A stretch of DNA of 64,000 nucleotides. Source: Meandrina meandrites. Lineage: Eukaryota > Cnidaria > Anthozoa > Scleractinia > Meandrinidae. Every line of letters starts with the position of its first letter. Position 1 is the first letter of the stretch. The notes under the pieces were generated by a model. That model was not told the DNA's origin. It worked only from the letters and a program-made list of their open reading frames with translations, and did not search any database. The position numbers and the translations under genes were made by a program. Location: positions 37,639,305 through 37,703,304 of the forward strand of contig OY855908.1 of the NCBI GenBank assembly GCA_963693305.1. The letters are read 5' to 3'. Positions 32,801 through 47,800 of this stretch are shown piece after piece.

Positions 32801-35800
32801 CACAATATACAATAAAGCTGGAGTTTTGTTTTAAATTTATTGATAGAAAATAAGGGGTATAGAATGGTAAAATCCGAGACTCGCCGAGACCCTCATTTAA
32901 AATCCGAGACCGAGACTTAAAATTTTTTTCAAATCCGAGCCCGAGACACCGTGATTCAAAAATCCGAGTGCGAGACTCCGTGATCTAGAAATCCAAGCGC
33001 TAGACTATTACATCGCTAGTCTAACGCTCTGTAGCTCTCTGCTTTGCTGTTATTGTTGCCGTTGTTTTGAAACGGTTCAGACTCAATTTCAAAATTTGAG
33101 TTTCCGAGACGAGCGTTGTTTTTTGCGAGCTCGAGATTCCGAGACTCTAGTTTGCTACACCAAGATTTAGAGACTCGCCTAAAATTTTCCGAGACCCATG
33201 ATTTTTCAAGGACCATTCTACACCCCTAAAATAAGATCATTTTATTCTTCCTACTCATGTCAAAAAAGGACAGAGTAGTTTAATATGTTAAGTTATTTAC
33301 AAAACTACGTCATTTTAAATGGCTGCTTTTAGTTTCAGGCTAAGAACAGGGACTGCAGACCTTAAATCATCCACCCTCTGCCCCCCCAACCCTCCATCAA
33401 AACCAATTAATATCACTGCATGCAGCCAAGCAAATGTGAAAGGATTTTTACTTACCACATTTGTCAGAACAATGTCACCATTTTTCATGGGTGGTTTTTC
33501 ATCACTATTTCCAATGTGCAGGGCACCTTCATGGTGTTCCAGCTGAGAACAACTTCTTTTCTTTTTCAAACTCAAATGTCGACTAGATGGCCCAGGAAGC
33601 TGTCACAGAAAAAGAAAGATTAAGATGGAATCCGCCAGGACTTCGAGTAGTTGTTGGACAAAATTATGTACCAAAATTATTTACACCTTATTGCAAGCTT
33701 TTGTGTTACTGCTTCAAATATCTTATCAAAAGAAATCTTTTCTAACAACACCAAACATCGAAAACCAATCTCGAAGTTCCGCTGAATTCCACTAAATCGC
33801 TTAAAAGTCGCGAGCTTTTGCCTATAGCTTGTGAACATTAAATTTCATTTTCTCAGGCTCTGATAAGAAATTGTTGTACCAAAATTATTTACACCTTATT
33901 GCAAACATTTTTGTTACTGCTTCAAATATCTTATCAAAAGAAATCTTTTCTAACAACACCAAACACCGAAAACAAATTTTGAAATTTCACTGAATTCCAC
34001 TGAATTGCTTAAAGACGATTTTACAAAATGGCTGCACGTGAGAATTTCCCTATAGCTTGTGAACTTTGAAATTCATTTTCTAAGACTCTGATAAGAAATT
34101 GTTGTTGGTGTTATCAGTGATAATTACTTACATCTTTACCTTTTATTTAGGGTAGAAAATAACGCAATAGGATTTAAATTATTCTGGTAATCGATTTTTG
34201 TCCAACTTAAATAAATATTACTCCACTTCCTGGTGGATTCCGTCTTAAAGCAGTTTGATTTAAGGAGGCTCAAAAATGAGTCCGGTGACCCCCATTTTTT
34301 ATTATTGAATAATGATTGGCATGTTAAGATGCAACTTTTTGCAAAGTTAAAAAAATTTCTCCGGAGCAGTTTCAGAGCCACCTTAAATTTTCGAAAATTG
34401 CTGGAAACCGTTGTGAGCCTCCTTAAAAGTTAAAGCGAAAATGTTTGCAACCATAGATGTCAGGGTTTCAAAAAAACTTAAATTCCAGCTTGCCCTCAGA
34501 CAAGCAGCTCTCCAATTTTGCTCGCCCTTAAATTCTAGCTTGCCCTCAGACATTAAGCAGCTCTCCGATTTTGCTTGCCCTTAAATTCTAGCTTGCCCTC
34601 AGACATTAAGTAGCTCTCCGATTTTGCTTGCCCTTAAATTCTAGCTTGCCCTCAGACATTAAACAGCTCTCCAATTTTGCTCGCCCTTAAATTCTAGCTT
34701 GCCCTCAGACATTAAGCAGCTCTCCGATTTTGCTTGCCCTTAAATTACAGCTTGCCCTCAGACAAGCAGCTCTCCGATTTTGTTTGCCCTTAAATTCTAG
34801 CTTGCCCTCAGACAAGCAGCTCTCTGATTTTGCTTGCCCTCATTCCAGCTTGCCCTCAGACAAGCAGCTCTCTGATTTTGCTTGCCCTTATTACAGCTTG
34901 CCCTCAGACAAGCAGCTCTCCGATTTTGCTTGCCCTTATTACAGCTTGCCCTCAGACAAGCAGCTTTCCGATTTTTTGTTTGCCCTTAAATTCTAGCTTG
35001 CCCTCAGACAAGCAGCTCTCTGATTTTGCTTGCCCTTATTACAGCTTGCCCTCAGACAAGCAGCTCTCCAATTTTGCTCGCCCTTAAATTCTAGCTTGCC
35101 CTCAGACATTAAGCAGCTCTCCGATTTTGCTTGCCCTTAAATTCTAGCTTGCCCTCAGACATTAAGCAGCTCTCCAATTTTCCTTGCCCTTAAATTCTAG
35201 CTTGCCCTCAGACATTAAGCAGCTCTCCAATTTTGCTTGCCCTTAAATTCTAGCTTGCCCTCAGACATTAAGCAGCTCTCCGATTTTGCTTGCCCTTAAA
35301 TTCTAGCTTGCCCTCAGACATTAAGTAGCTCTCCGATTTTGCTTGCCCTTAAATTACAGCTTGCAGTTTGCTCGCTTAAATGGTCGGTGACCCCAACTTT
35401 TTTCTTAACAGATCACATTTGTTAACGATTATCTACGTTTTGTGAGAGAATGAAAAAAATCTATCGATTAAAAGGTTGATTTTTTTTGCCCCATGCACGT
35501 TCGAATTCTACTTTTTGATCTTTTCGTTTTGTCGTACGACTGGTTCAAATGCCTCTTCCAGGGCTAAGTTTTGCATAAAAGATGGCAACACTTGAAATTA
35601 TTTACGCAACAGACGCACACTTCTTCAAAATATCACCAAGATCGTTTCCCTCCGTTTTCTCATCATCGATAATTTAAACTACAAACCTTGAAAGCCGTGC
35701 GAAATTATGTGCGCCAATTTTTCAAAATCAGGGTAGTTTTCTACGGACTTTATCTCTGAAACGAAGTCGGTGACCCCCACTTTTTTTTGTATTTCTGACA

Positions 35801-38800
35801 CAAGTAACTCATTATCCGTCCTCAGTAAAAGTTTTAGAAAAATCTATCGACTAGAAAATTTTCGCGCGAACGTCCTTAAATTCTAGCTTGCCCTCAGACA
35901 AGCAGCTCTCTGATTTTGCTTGCCCTTATTACAGCTTGCCCTCAGACAAGCAGCTCTCCGATTTTGCTTGCCCTCAGACAAGCAGCTCTCTGATTTTGCT
36001 TGCCCTTATTACAGCTTGCCCTCACACAAGCAGCTCTCCGATTTTGTTTGCCCTTAAATTCTAGCTTGCCCTCAGACAAGCAGCTCTCTGATTTTGCTTG
36101 CCCTTATTACAGCTTGCCCTCAGACAAGCAGCTCTCTGATTTTGCTTGCCCTGGACAGAAGCATGCTTGTCTTAGCTTACTATTTTTTTATTTAGTTGGC
36201 TGATGACTTGCCTGCGCCCTTCTTTGAAATGCATGTAATGCCTAAATTACACATTTTACCGGAGAAGAAAGAAATAGCATTTAATTATAATATTATTTAA
36301 TAAACAGAAAATATTTTCACTTTTAAATCTATAAGTTTACAAGGTTTCCTTTGAGTTTCTCAGTTCATTTTCAAGGTCTCTTCATTATTAAGTGAATACC
36401 AAGCGAAGCTATTTTTGTATGTTTACGAACCATTAGCTGTGGAGAAGGCCCTTTGTCTGCCATGCAAGAAAACAACTGCAGTAGGTACTTATACTCACAT
36501 TTTCAAGCTCAGACACTATTACGAAATAACTGTCTATAGTTAAGATGATATGTCAAGTTATAATTAGGGCCTTTTAGCACCACTTCCCTGGCTTTTATTC
36601 CAACACTAAAAGGACATAAATGGGTTTCTGTTGTTATGTTAACACAAATAATGATGTTACAGCACAATTGAGCTGTTTTGAGTGAAACTTGGCAAATTCC
36701 TCAAATGATCGGAATTTTTTTCAACTTAATTAATATTTTTTAGGAATGCCAAACTAATGATTTTTAATTGACATCAAGGCCAGCTGCAAAATTAACAAGC
36801 ATGTGTAGTTAAGTGTAAAGTTATCTTGAACAAGAAGGTGCATTAGGATCTGAGTGTGAATCACTTCAACAGGCTTTGAAAGAAACAAGATCTTCGATCC
36901 AATAGGAACGGGTGGCCATTGCAATGGTTCCAAGGAAGAGGTATCATGTTTGATGACTACAATGACAGTATTTGATTATTTAGGAGAAAATAATTGACAA
37001 TAAAGTGTACTAACATCAACGTGACTGTGACCATGGTCGCCAACCTTGCTCTTTAAAACCAAATGCATCAGAGTTTCAAACAGGAAGAACGCATAAACAG
37101 AAGCCAGCACAACCAGTGCCTTCCAAATGAAACCACTCTCTTCTTCGTGATTATGATGTTCAGCACCTTCTTCTTCATGGGCATGAAGTCCAAATGCCTT
37201 TAGAAACCCAAAAAAAGTCTTTGAGATAGGTGCAATATGCAATTGTTACCAGTATTATGTAAAGTTCTCATTACAAGTTTTACAAGAAAAATTTTTTTCC
37301 CTTCTAAAAAGACTTCAGTTTTTTCATGTCAAAAAAATGCCTCATGCAAATATGGGAGTGAGTTAATAAAATTAATTACACATTAGCTTCAGAAAGGGTT
37401 TGTTCATGTGTAAAGGACTTGCACAGTTTTCTCAGACTCTCTTGCATTGCCATCACGAAAACATGCAGCGATTTTCCCATCTTTCTATAGCCTTTTGAAA
37501 ATCCCTTACAAGTCAATTGATATGTTCTAACGATGAGACCACTCATACAGTTTTATATGCTGTGGTTAAAATTTATCTTTTGTTTAAAATTTTTCCAATC
37601 AGTCGTGTTTTCATTGGCCTTATACTTATTTATTTATCACTATTTAAAACAAAGGGAAATAAAAATCTTTCTGGTTTGAAAAATTTAGAACCAAGAAAAA
37701 ATTTAAACCACAACATATATGCAATAATTTCTGACACATTTAGCAAAAATTAATGTCCCTTACATGAGGTAAAAGATGAAGTAAACTGTCTCCAGTGAGT
37801 GTTCCAACAGCAAGTGCAACCAACGTGGCCAGGATTTTCTTGTACATTCTCTTTTCAAGAAATGGAATAGTAGCAACACCCCCAAGAGATGTCAAGCTAA
37901 TGAGGGTACAAGCGAGGAAACCATAACCCCAAACTGTTGACACATCAACAAACAAAATGATCATTAGGTAAGCAATCTACAGTCCTTCAAATTATAAGAA
38001 CTTTACATTACTGCATGGTAACAGTGGCATATCGCACCTATCTCAAAGACTATATAATTATTGAGTGCTCATGCAGTTGGGGACTGAAGAACTGGCCACA
38101 GTCAAATTAAATGTGTTTCAAGAGTAATTTCAGAGACTACATGTATACTCTAGTCATACCAACAAGTTTAGGTAATTCATGTGTAACAAATGAAAATCAT
38201 TGTAACAGAAAACAGAGGGACTGAATTTTTCATAGGGTACAAACAAGATCTAACTTTGCATTTTTATTTTGCTTAGTTTCAAGTCAACAAACATTAATTT
38301 GCAACTTCAACATAGAAAACAACTAAACAGCTTTTAAACGCATGCATATTTTAGCTTTGGTGTCAATTCATAGGACATTAGTGTCCCTTTCCACCCAGGT
38401 GTATCAAAGATACCAGAGGCCATGGACTGGCAGAGCATCTAAGGGAAAAAAGAAAAATTCCTAAACACCTCAATCCTTAAAATCCTTAAATGCCGCCTCA
38501 GGGCTTGACAAAAACTTGAATTCCAATATGCCCTTCGGGCAAGCAAGTCTCAAAACTTGCTTGCCCTAGCCGATTTCCCACTTGCCCGCATCAAAAAACT
38601 AAAGTAAGAATCAAATAACGTCATTAAAAATTCATAATCCTCGGATGACTAGATCTCACAAAGTGTTTTTTGATTGCTTTACTTTGTTTGAACATTTTCC
38701 TTATTAACATAACAATTGACAGAAGTGACTGAAGTGGTTTACTTTTTCGCGTATTTTTCTCCCAAGCCGGCATGTTGCGAGACTGCACGACGAAATGTTT

Positions 38801-41800
38801 TTGATCAGTGGTGGTTATTTTATGAGGATTTTATTTTTGATGTTTGTAAAAATGAGCTTGAACAAACACGGTAGAATTTTAGCCGTCACGGATCACGCTT
38901 CATTGCACTTCAGTAAGAAACATATTTAAAGATGTGTAGTACATTAGAAAAAGTCATTTTAATCGTTTCCGTGACTTACAAACGGTTGACATTTTTCACA
39001 GCTTGAGTATTGCAAAACAATTGTTTTATGCTGTCTGTAGTTCTGATAATTTGTCATTTAGTTGATGGAGGGTTTTGTCCGGGTGCTTGCCCATCGGGCA
39101 AGTGACTGTGAAAAGTTACTTGCCCGGCCTCGAAAACTACTTGTCCCGGATGACCGGACGGGACTTTTGTCGAGTCCTGCACCTTCACTCACATGTTGTC
39201 CTTCAGGCAGGTAATTCTCTTTTTTTCCTAGGGGGGGGGGGGGGGGGGGATGGGAAAAGGGATTACTTACTTTTTGCCATGTTCTTTTCTGAGGCAGTTT
39301 TTGCATCATTTGTTTTGCTGCAAGCTCCACTTCTGGCTTGTTGAATAAATGCAGGGCAAAGTTCCTTGAAGTCAAACATATCTGCACCAACTTCATGATC
39401 AATGGCAAAAATTGTCAACATCTGTTCCAGTGAGTAACACTGAAAATATAACAACAGTCAAATGGTTTCTTTTAACATATTACTGCAGCTTTTCATAAGA
39501 AAATGGACTCTTTAGATGCAATTTTCAGCACAAACAGGTTCAAAACATAAAAAAACTCAGCAATGCGTTTTTATCATTAAAAACATCTCTGGTGTAACTT
39601 ACACTGTCATTTGAATCACCATTGGTTTTAGGATGATCATGATCATCAACTGCACGGCGATGAACACCATGGGGTGCACCTGATCCTTGCTGCGGCAACA
39701 AGACTGATGCAGCTGACCTTCTGCGCCTGTGATCATGACCACTGTGATCACTGTGGCTATCACTGTCTTCTTCCTTGCCAATGTTAAGAATTTTCATGAT
39801 CTCCTCCAAGTCCTCTTCAGATAGATGTTTCTTTTGCTTGAAGAGGTCATTGATGAAGGATTCTTTTGATGGTAGATGCGATTCTGTTTCATTGTGCCCA
39901 TGTGCCTCCTCAATACAGAATCCTTGTACCAGATGTAAAACAATGCTAGCGCAAGCCTTTTCAAAGTCTTCTTGATGAAGAGCCTTTTCCTCCTCTTTAT
40001 GGTGCTCTCCTTCTTCCTCGTGATGTTCATCTTCTTGTTCTTCAATTTCCTCAAAAATGCTTTCAGCAGAAAAACACTACAAAAAAATCATAAATATTAC
40101 ATATGATCAGTTTTGATTTTTAGACAGCAATGTTACCCCTGCTCAAGAGATCCTAGAATTTGACTCAAAAAATTTAACAGCAAAGCTGTAGCTGATTGTC
40201 AATGATACTTGTAATAATGTGTATAGAATTTCCTTGGTCAAACCTATAGGCCTGTGGCATCTCTCTTGAAATGTATGAATTGAGCTGTGTATTTTCACAG
40301 GCTAAATGGCTGTTCATCTTTTCAAAGAATGCAAGTAAATTTATGGTAATGACTTGTGCCTACATGTATCTACGACCTACACTACTACCTGGATTGGGTT
40401 GTTAGTAATCCGCGGAACTGGAAACAGCGGAACAAGATTTTTTTAACAAAAAAAACAACAACAAACAAACAGTAAATATATCTCACAAAATAAACGGCAT
40501 GCACATATTCTTTATCCTTTGAGGTCGATCTAGAGCCAGGTTGTCGAGTTCATTTCGAGTGAGGATTTCAAGGAGAAGCGTGACTGCCCTTCAGACTTGC
40601 TCGCCCCAATCGAGACAATGAAACGTACAAAGTTGGATGGGTGACCAACTGAAAATACCCCTTGTTGTGGGCCTTTCATTTCTGTTCTTTTTTTCCTTAC
40701 AAAATAAGTAACTTTTCAGGCCCTTCTATTTTTTTGTTGTTACGGCTTTTTTGACTTGCTTTGACTTTGTACGTTTCATTGTCTTGATTGGGGCAAAGTC
40801 TGAAGGGCAGTCACGCTTCTCCTTGAAATCCTCACTTGAAATGAACTTGAAAACCTGGCTCTAGATTGACCTCGAAGGATAAAGAATATATGTATGCCCT
40901 TTATTTTGTGAGATATATTTGCTGTTTGTTTGTTATTTTTTTGTTAAAAAAAAACAAAAACAAAAAAATTTTGTTGCGCTGTTTCTCGTTCCGCTGTTCC
41001 ATGTTCCACCATTCCTTGGGTTACTAACAACCCCTGGATTGTCTACGAAATAGTTATGAACACTTCATAGAATTAAGTGCACTAATTTCATAGCATTTTC
41101 ATATCTACTTCATAGCCAGTTCACAACTACTTCATAGTCACTTCATAACAAAGTTGATGCTATGAATTGTCAGCTCCCTTTCATAGCTACTTCATAGCTG
41201 TTGGAAAATTGGGAAAACCCTATGAAGTGGCTATGAAGACTTCATGGCTATGCAAAACCCATGAAGTGGCTTTGAAGACTTCATAGAAAAGTTCACTATT
41301 TCATAGCATTTTCATATCTACTTCATATATAGCAAGTTCAAAACTACTTCATAGTCACTTCATAACAAAGTTGATGCTATGAAGTCAGCTCCCTTTCATA
41401 GCTACTTCATAGCTGATGGAAAATTGGGGAAACCGAAGATCAGACCTCATATGGCTATGAAAAACTAGTAACAATCCACCCATTGGATTCAACACTTTTT
41501 CATAGCAGCAACTTCATAGCTAGGAACTACAATAACAACGAAGTAGCTTATATCAAAACGAACACACTGAAAATGACGCCACTGGAAGCCTCTGACAGCC
41601 TAATGTGTTTGCACAATTTTGAGGTTTATAAAAGAAACATCACAACTCTGATCTATAATAAGTCTTACTATATATGGTACACGATCGAGAGCATTTGCAG
41701 TATTTTGATCAATTCTGACTTGTATGAAAATTAATATAAAGCTTGTGACACTTATGGAAAACAAATGATTCTAAATGGAATAAGAAAATATTACACATAA

Positions 41801-44800
41801 GAAGAACTAACCTCTATCTTCAACGAACAACATAACCTGATCTACCAAACTATCTCTGAGTGCTGATGAATCGAAGAAGCTCTGTTGCTCTCTTCAGAGT
41901 TTGCGTAAAAACACGTTTTAACAGCCGGGCCGATGACAACTCAAAGTCAAATCAAAGTTCAACAAGCGGTAACAGGTACAACTTGAACCTGAATGGCCTC
42001 CATTAAAGATGTTTAAAGCTTTGCCTTTTTGCCAAAATTTGTTCAGCATTCATGAGTCCAAGGGGCCTTATAGACTTGTAAAACTTGCACAATCACGGTT
42101 TCGCTCGTGTTGTCAAACGATTTCTAGAGACCTCACACTACAACTGCAGTCTTAATTTTCAGCAACTCTTGACAAAAAGAGCTTTTACTCCATGATAAGT
42201 TCTTTTGAACAAAGAAATAAAACATTTTTTCCAGCCATTTTGAAGCACACTTAATTTGCAGTTTACAGAACTCACAAACTGCCCAACAGGAGTGACTATT
42301 CTGCACTCAGTTGATGTTGTGAGACAATAGGGAGACACCTCATGACATTTTTATACCACGTAACACTCAGTTCATGTAGTGAATACAAAACAGCACTTCT
42401 TTTAGCCTATTTAGCACTGCGGTTAGCCTACTATACACTTCGGTTAGCCTACTATGCACTCCGGTTAGCCTACTAGCACTCCGTTTAGCCTAAAAAGCAC
42501 TCCGGTTAGCCTACGTTAGCTTAGTTTGCTTGCGGTTAGCTTTATATTGAGGTTAGGACATATAGCCAAAATTTTACGAATTCTTGCAGCTGGTCGTCGG
42601 TAGCCTGGTGGATAGAGTTCCCGCGCGGTAATCCGACGGCCCGGGTTCAAATCCTTCTATTGATATTTTTTTTAACTTGAAAAAAAAAAAGTTAAGTCCG
42701 ATTTATACTTCATGTATGGAAAAATGAGAAGTCTCACAACATCAGCTGAGTGCTGAATAGTCACTCCCGAGAAAAGGTCATCAACAGGATGGCGTGTACA
42801 ATGCCGCACGTGACCTAAATAAACCAATCGGTTTGCTCATTTAACGACGTTGGCGGGAATTTTCCCGCGGCCGATCTTTGCAATGTATGTTTGTGATGGG
42901 TGGGACTCAGACAAAGAAGAAAGAAAAACATGTCAAGCTTTACTCCCAGGGCTTCACTATATGTCCAACAAGTTAAAGAAGGTATGAAGCCTAAACTCTT
43001 ACAGTTTCGATCGGAAGATTATCAGTGACGGTGCGTAATCAGTCCTTGAAGGTATGGCTTTAATCTGAAATACCAATTCTTTCACAGAAAGAAACGAACA
43101 TCTTCAACAAAAATCCTGTCTTTCATCTGAGACGCACGGACAGACGCAAGCCGCTCTGTCGCCACAAAGTAAACATTGCGTCCGATCGGTAGACTCGCAC
43201 GCAGGCTTTTTTTAATCAAACTTTTAAACGATTTTGAAACTCGAAAATCGCTCTAACGCGAAGTAGGTTTTTCAATCAGATTTTAAGTTTTAACTGCCAT
43301 AAAATCAGTTACACAATAAATTTATACTAAACAACAATTACTTTGATCTTGTTTTGCTTTTATCACGAGAAATATAAACCAAAACACAGCAACAAAGCTT
43401 ACTCCTCACTTACAACACGGCCCAAACATCCATCTTGAAAATCGCCCTATAATGGATTGCGAACCGTTGTATGAATGTATGTCAAATATGCTGATGGATT
43501 GTGTCCCTGGTCATGTCTTACTGAAGAAAAGGCAATATTCTAGTTGCAGAATAATAATTTTAGCAAGAAATATTAAGTACTGTAAATGGACGTGATCATG
43601 CTTTTGACATTAAATTTTCAAGTTTTCTGCACAGGTGAAAATGCTTTTGCAGTCCCAAACAAGATGGCATCCAAATGTGCATGTTGCCTCTGCTGGCGAC
43701 TACTCCAGCCATTTTGCCTACTCAGTACTCAAAAACATTTTGACTGGGCTGCAGATTTCTTGGGATTTGCGTTTATAATTAGCCGGCGAATATCTACAAC
43801 AAATTGCCTGCAGTAATTTCCAAGTGGGAAATTATCGCCAGCAATATCGGATTGTCAATATCGGCAATCCCCTTGAAATATTTTTCAGAAAATATTCTCG
43901 GCAGTTCAAGCGAGATTACAACAGTAGTGATAATCTATCTCGATAATCTTTCCGAGATCTTGTGGTAGTCAGCGGTACTCGCGAGATTCTTCCAAAGCTC
44001 GCCAATCAAGATCTCAGCACTTAATTCAGTTAACTTTACAAGTGCCTCCGAAAATTTCATAGGTATGTGAAGTTTTCACTTCATAGACTGCTCATAGCAT
44101 CAGTCAACTTCATATGCATTCCTTAAGTGCCTCAGAAAACTTCATAGGTTGAGAAGTTTTCAGATAGAATACTTCATAGACTGTTCATAGCATCAGTCAA
44201 CTTCATATGCATTTCATAAGTGCCTCAGAAAACTTCATAGCATTGTTCTTCATACTGAGTATTTCACAGCATGTTCATAGGGCTATGAAGTTTTGAATTT
44301 CAAAGGTTCATAGCCTGTTTCATAGCATTGATCAACTTCATATTATCTTCACTGATAACTATTTCATAGACACTCCAGGTGGTAGTGATATATAGATAAT
44401 TTGATAATAAAATGCCATTCAAAATGCATATCTTGTAAAAGCTGTGTAAATCAATGACATATTTTTTCACTTCAGTTTGCAATCTCTCATACTGCATTTA
44501 AGGTTATTCATGTTTATTTATAAATATTTTAATCCGTAGCTGGTACACCAATATGTCTGAGTTTCCAACCTTTTCATACAATTGCAACATAATTGAAAGA
44601 TCTGCACTTTGCTGTTTGAATTTCATTTAAAGTCTTGTCATTCATCAGCCCCCAAACCGCTGTTTCAGTGACTTGTTGCTTGTTGGGATTTGAACCCTAC
44701 AGGGCTCCTCGATTAGATCCAAATTGTGGAGACTCCAAGTCTAGAACTCAGCTCAACTCAACTTTATTTTCTGTTTTAGATATATAATAACAAGATTTGT

Positions 44801-47800
44801 ACAAGTACATTTAGATAAGACTTGCCGCCCTCCGCTCACAAGGTTCCTACTCATGTGGTCCCCCCCCCTCCCCTTACCAACTTATCTTTAACTGTCTACA
44901 GGATACAAACTTGTCCTTGCAACTGAGATATAAACTGTCTTTTCTTGTTTAAAGCTCTTGTTTACACTCCGCAGTCATGAATCATATGATAGCTGCAGAT
45001 AACTCACTGTTTATTTTTGCATGCAGGCACGCATGCATGCATGCAGACAAAACAGCGCAGATAATTGCTAATGAATCCAGATGGCCTCGTGGAATTCAGA
45101 TGACTTTCGTGCCTTTTCAAGCCTGTTTTTGATTATATTGTAGGCACAACAAACGACGTAGGGAAGACTGTACAATGTGAATTGAATACTGAAGAAAGAC
45201 CGGAATTATGAATTGTCAACAGCTTCCCTTGCTCTGCACTCAAATGCCAATGACGTCGCAAAAATGAAACACTGTTTGTATCTAATATATAGATTTAGGC
45301 AGGCCTAAAACCAGAGCTCCCATTTATTAATTTTATTACTAAACAAGTAGCCACACTATATTTCTAAGCTTATACAGTGGCCCATATAGGTACAGAATAA
45401 ACTTTCATCGCTTATGGTTAAAAACCTCTCATGGTTGTGTTGACGAAAGTGACGTCAACATATTTCGTGGTCCCATCTGAATTTTCTTTCCTGTGACAGC
45501 CTGTTACCAACAGGTTCTAAAATTGAAAATGACGAGTGCATTTTATTGGGTTCCTCATGTACGCATGTCGGCACAAAACAAATCTTAGTTAAAGTTTTTA
45601 TCACGTTTTCTGTACACTAATTAATACACCTCCAGGACCTCTATGAGTTGTTCAATGTAAAAAGAATCTTGACCTTGTTTTGATTTACTACAAATCTGTC
45701 AGAGCAAGAAAATCAACTCAAGGCAAAAACAAAATATGGAAAAACAAAGTGAACTCGCTGCTAAACACAGTAAACAAAATGAACTCATATATGCCACGGC
45801 AAACTGAGAAAATCGCAGCGGCGAAACAAACTCTGAAAATAATTGATGGTGCTGGTTATGCAAGTCATTTTGATGTAAGAGTTGTGGCAGTTTGTGATTT
45901 GGGAGGTAGTGCACGCTAACTTAGAATGAACTTGCAATGTTGTTTTGACTGTTTGAACCATCTTCTTTTCGTTGCAGTTTAGTGGAATGATTAACTAATT
46001 CTGTTTTATCGTACGCGTTGCTAAGTACCTAAGAGAATTTTATGCAGAGAACTGAAAGAATTTTCTTCATTTCTGGTAAGTATAAATATGCGGTAGGTTA
46101 AGTCTGAACTCACTCCGCCAAACACAGGTAACTCGCAACGAAACTGGCGAAATATTCATTTACCCATCAAAGATATTTCAACACGCTCACTGATAAGCAG
46201 GGTTAAGAGAAACAAAACAAATGCAAGCAAGCCGAAATTGTGATTTTGATCCGTGAAGTTAAATAATTTGTTTTCAAATTCCAATAGTGAACATCACAGG
46301 TAACTCCACTAACTAAAACACAAAATAGTTAGTCTACACAAAATATTTAATAAACAATGTTTGTATAAAATGAACAAACATGAACAGGTTTGATAAATAT
46401 TTACGGCAAGATCTGAAAAGCGACACAACTTCAGATTTGTTCATAAATGAAGTAAATTCTCTCAATATAAAATTAGGCATACATTTATGTTTGTTACCTC
46501 ATTATTGAAGAAGGCTTTTAAATTATGCAGGGCAAAGCTTTCAAACCAGCCCAATAGTATCAGAGACAAACACGGCAATTTCGTTCTAAGCTTTCTCCAA
46601 CGCCACCGAAATATACGTTATATGAATTATCAACAAAGATCAATTTCTCTCTTTCCATCGGTGTAGCCTTTAACAGTGTTTTATCCTTCACTTCAGCGAA
46701 CTTGATCGGCTTCGAGTTCACTTTTATTTGAGCTCAATTCAGTGATTTTAATTCAGCCTTGCTCATCGCGATATATCATGTTCAAGTCCGCAGTTACTTC
46801 GGATCTTCCTGTTACAAGGTTGTCCTAAATGATTTGGAATAAGTTTCCATAATGTAGATGGGTAAATAGAGCGAGAAATATCCAATGGATGAAGATCTAT
46901 GTTCTTCAGCAGCTTTCTTCGCATGTTTCATTCAGCTTTAAACGTGAACAGCGTGCCAAAGATTTTGGCACCTTTTCATGCAATGGCTTCGTTTAAGTTG
47001 ATGTGAAATGTCCAGTATGGAAAGCCATAACTGCCTTATGTGATCGTTAATCATTACGTTTTGACGTTTCGTCATTATGTGATGTGGTCCTGTCATGTTG
47101 TATCTTCCATATTCCGTTACGTGGTGCAGTTTTGGCATTATGTTTTGAAGGTTCTTCATTATGATTTCCGCTTTTGTCATTATGTGATGAGGTTTGATCA
47201 TTATATGATGTGGTTCCTTCGTTATGTGTTGTGGTTTTATCATTATGTGTTGAAGTTATTCATTACATGCTGGGGTCTTTCTATTATGTTGTGTCGTTGT
47301 TTCATTATGTGGTGCGGTTCCTTCGTTATGTGGTTTCACCATTATGTGTTGTGGTTTTACCATTATGTAATGTTATTCTATTTTTGGCAATTCGAGTTTA
47401 CTTCTGGTGACAATCATTATTTCCCAGGTCCCTCTCGTCTTTAAGAACCCGCTTAACCGGTTTGCTCTACAAGATACTTTGTGTAGCATACTTTACGTAT
47501 GTTTTGCCTTTTTGCCTTTCGGAAAAAAAATCATGAAGGACATTTTGAAGGAGTTGCATTTGGAATCTCTTATTCCCCATTTCTTAGCTGAATGAATCGA
47601 GCCTGCGAACGTGGCGGCATTATCGGACAAAGAACTTTGTCGTGTAGGCGTAACAACGATTGGAGATCGCCTTCGTCTCCGTGATCATTGTGCCGTCGCC
47701 GAAAAAGATCCAAAAAAGTCTGTCCACAATAAGTATAGTGCCACAAAACAAGTCGAAAGTGAAGGAAAAGCGTAACATCTGTAATAAAGAAGTGCTAATG

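Larger units (their letters stand above)
40380..44387. mobile_element. 4-kb CACTA-like composite element in ZIP intron 2
   Basis: The left end CACTACTACCTGGATT, joined across a nested insertion to GTCTACGAAATAGTTAT, is matched at the right by the complement of CACTACCACCTGGAGT and GTCTATGAAATAGTTAT. Termini beginning CACTA with short subterminal repeats are typical of the CMC/EnSpm group. ACTTCATAG-type repeats crowd both ends (about 41050-41470 and 44050-44375). The 3-bp flanks are CTA and ATA, an imperfect duplication. No transposase found, so nonautonomous. Without the nested unit it is about 3.4 kb. Confidence 0.6.

Noticed and set aside
34470..36151. CRISPR array
   Set aside because: Repeats are contiguous, variable in length and lack unique spacers. 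The context is a eukaryotic intron.
34730..36203. Open frames of 67-88 codons with SLPSDKQLSDFACP repeats
   Set aside because: Minisatellite inside a ZIP intron. Unit length varies between 46 and 53 bases, so frames are not kept.
42598..42656. Functional tRNA gene
   Set aside because: Promoter boxes are present but T-arm and acceptor pairing are absent.
45680..45919. Extra ZIP exon in intron 2
   Set aside because: The 79-codon frame is on the opposite strand, has no ZIP similarity, and exons 2 and 3 already join in phase 0.
47040..47444. 134-codon frame with HYVMWF-type repeats, and its mirror at 48395-48820
   Set aside because: It translates the CATTATGTG subterminal repeats of the palindromic transposon. 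The repeated residues follow from the DNA motif.
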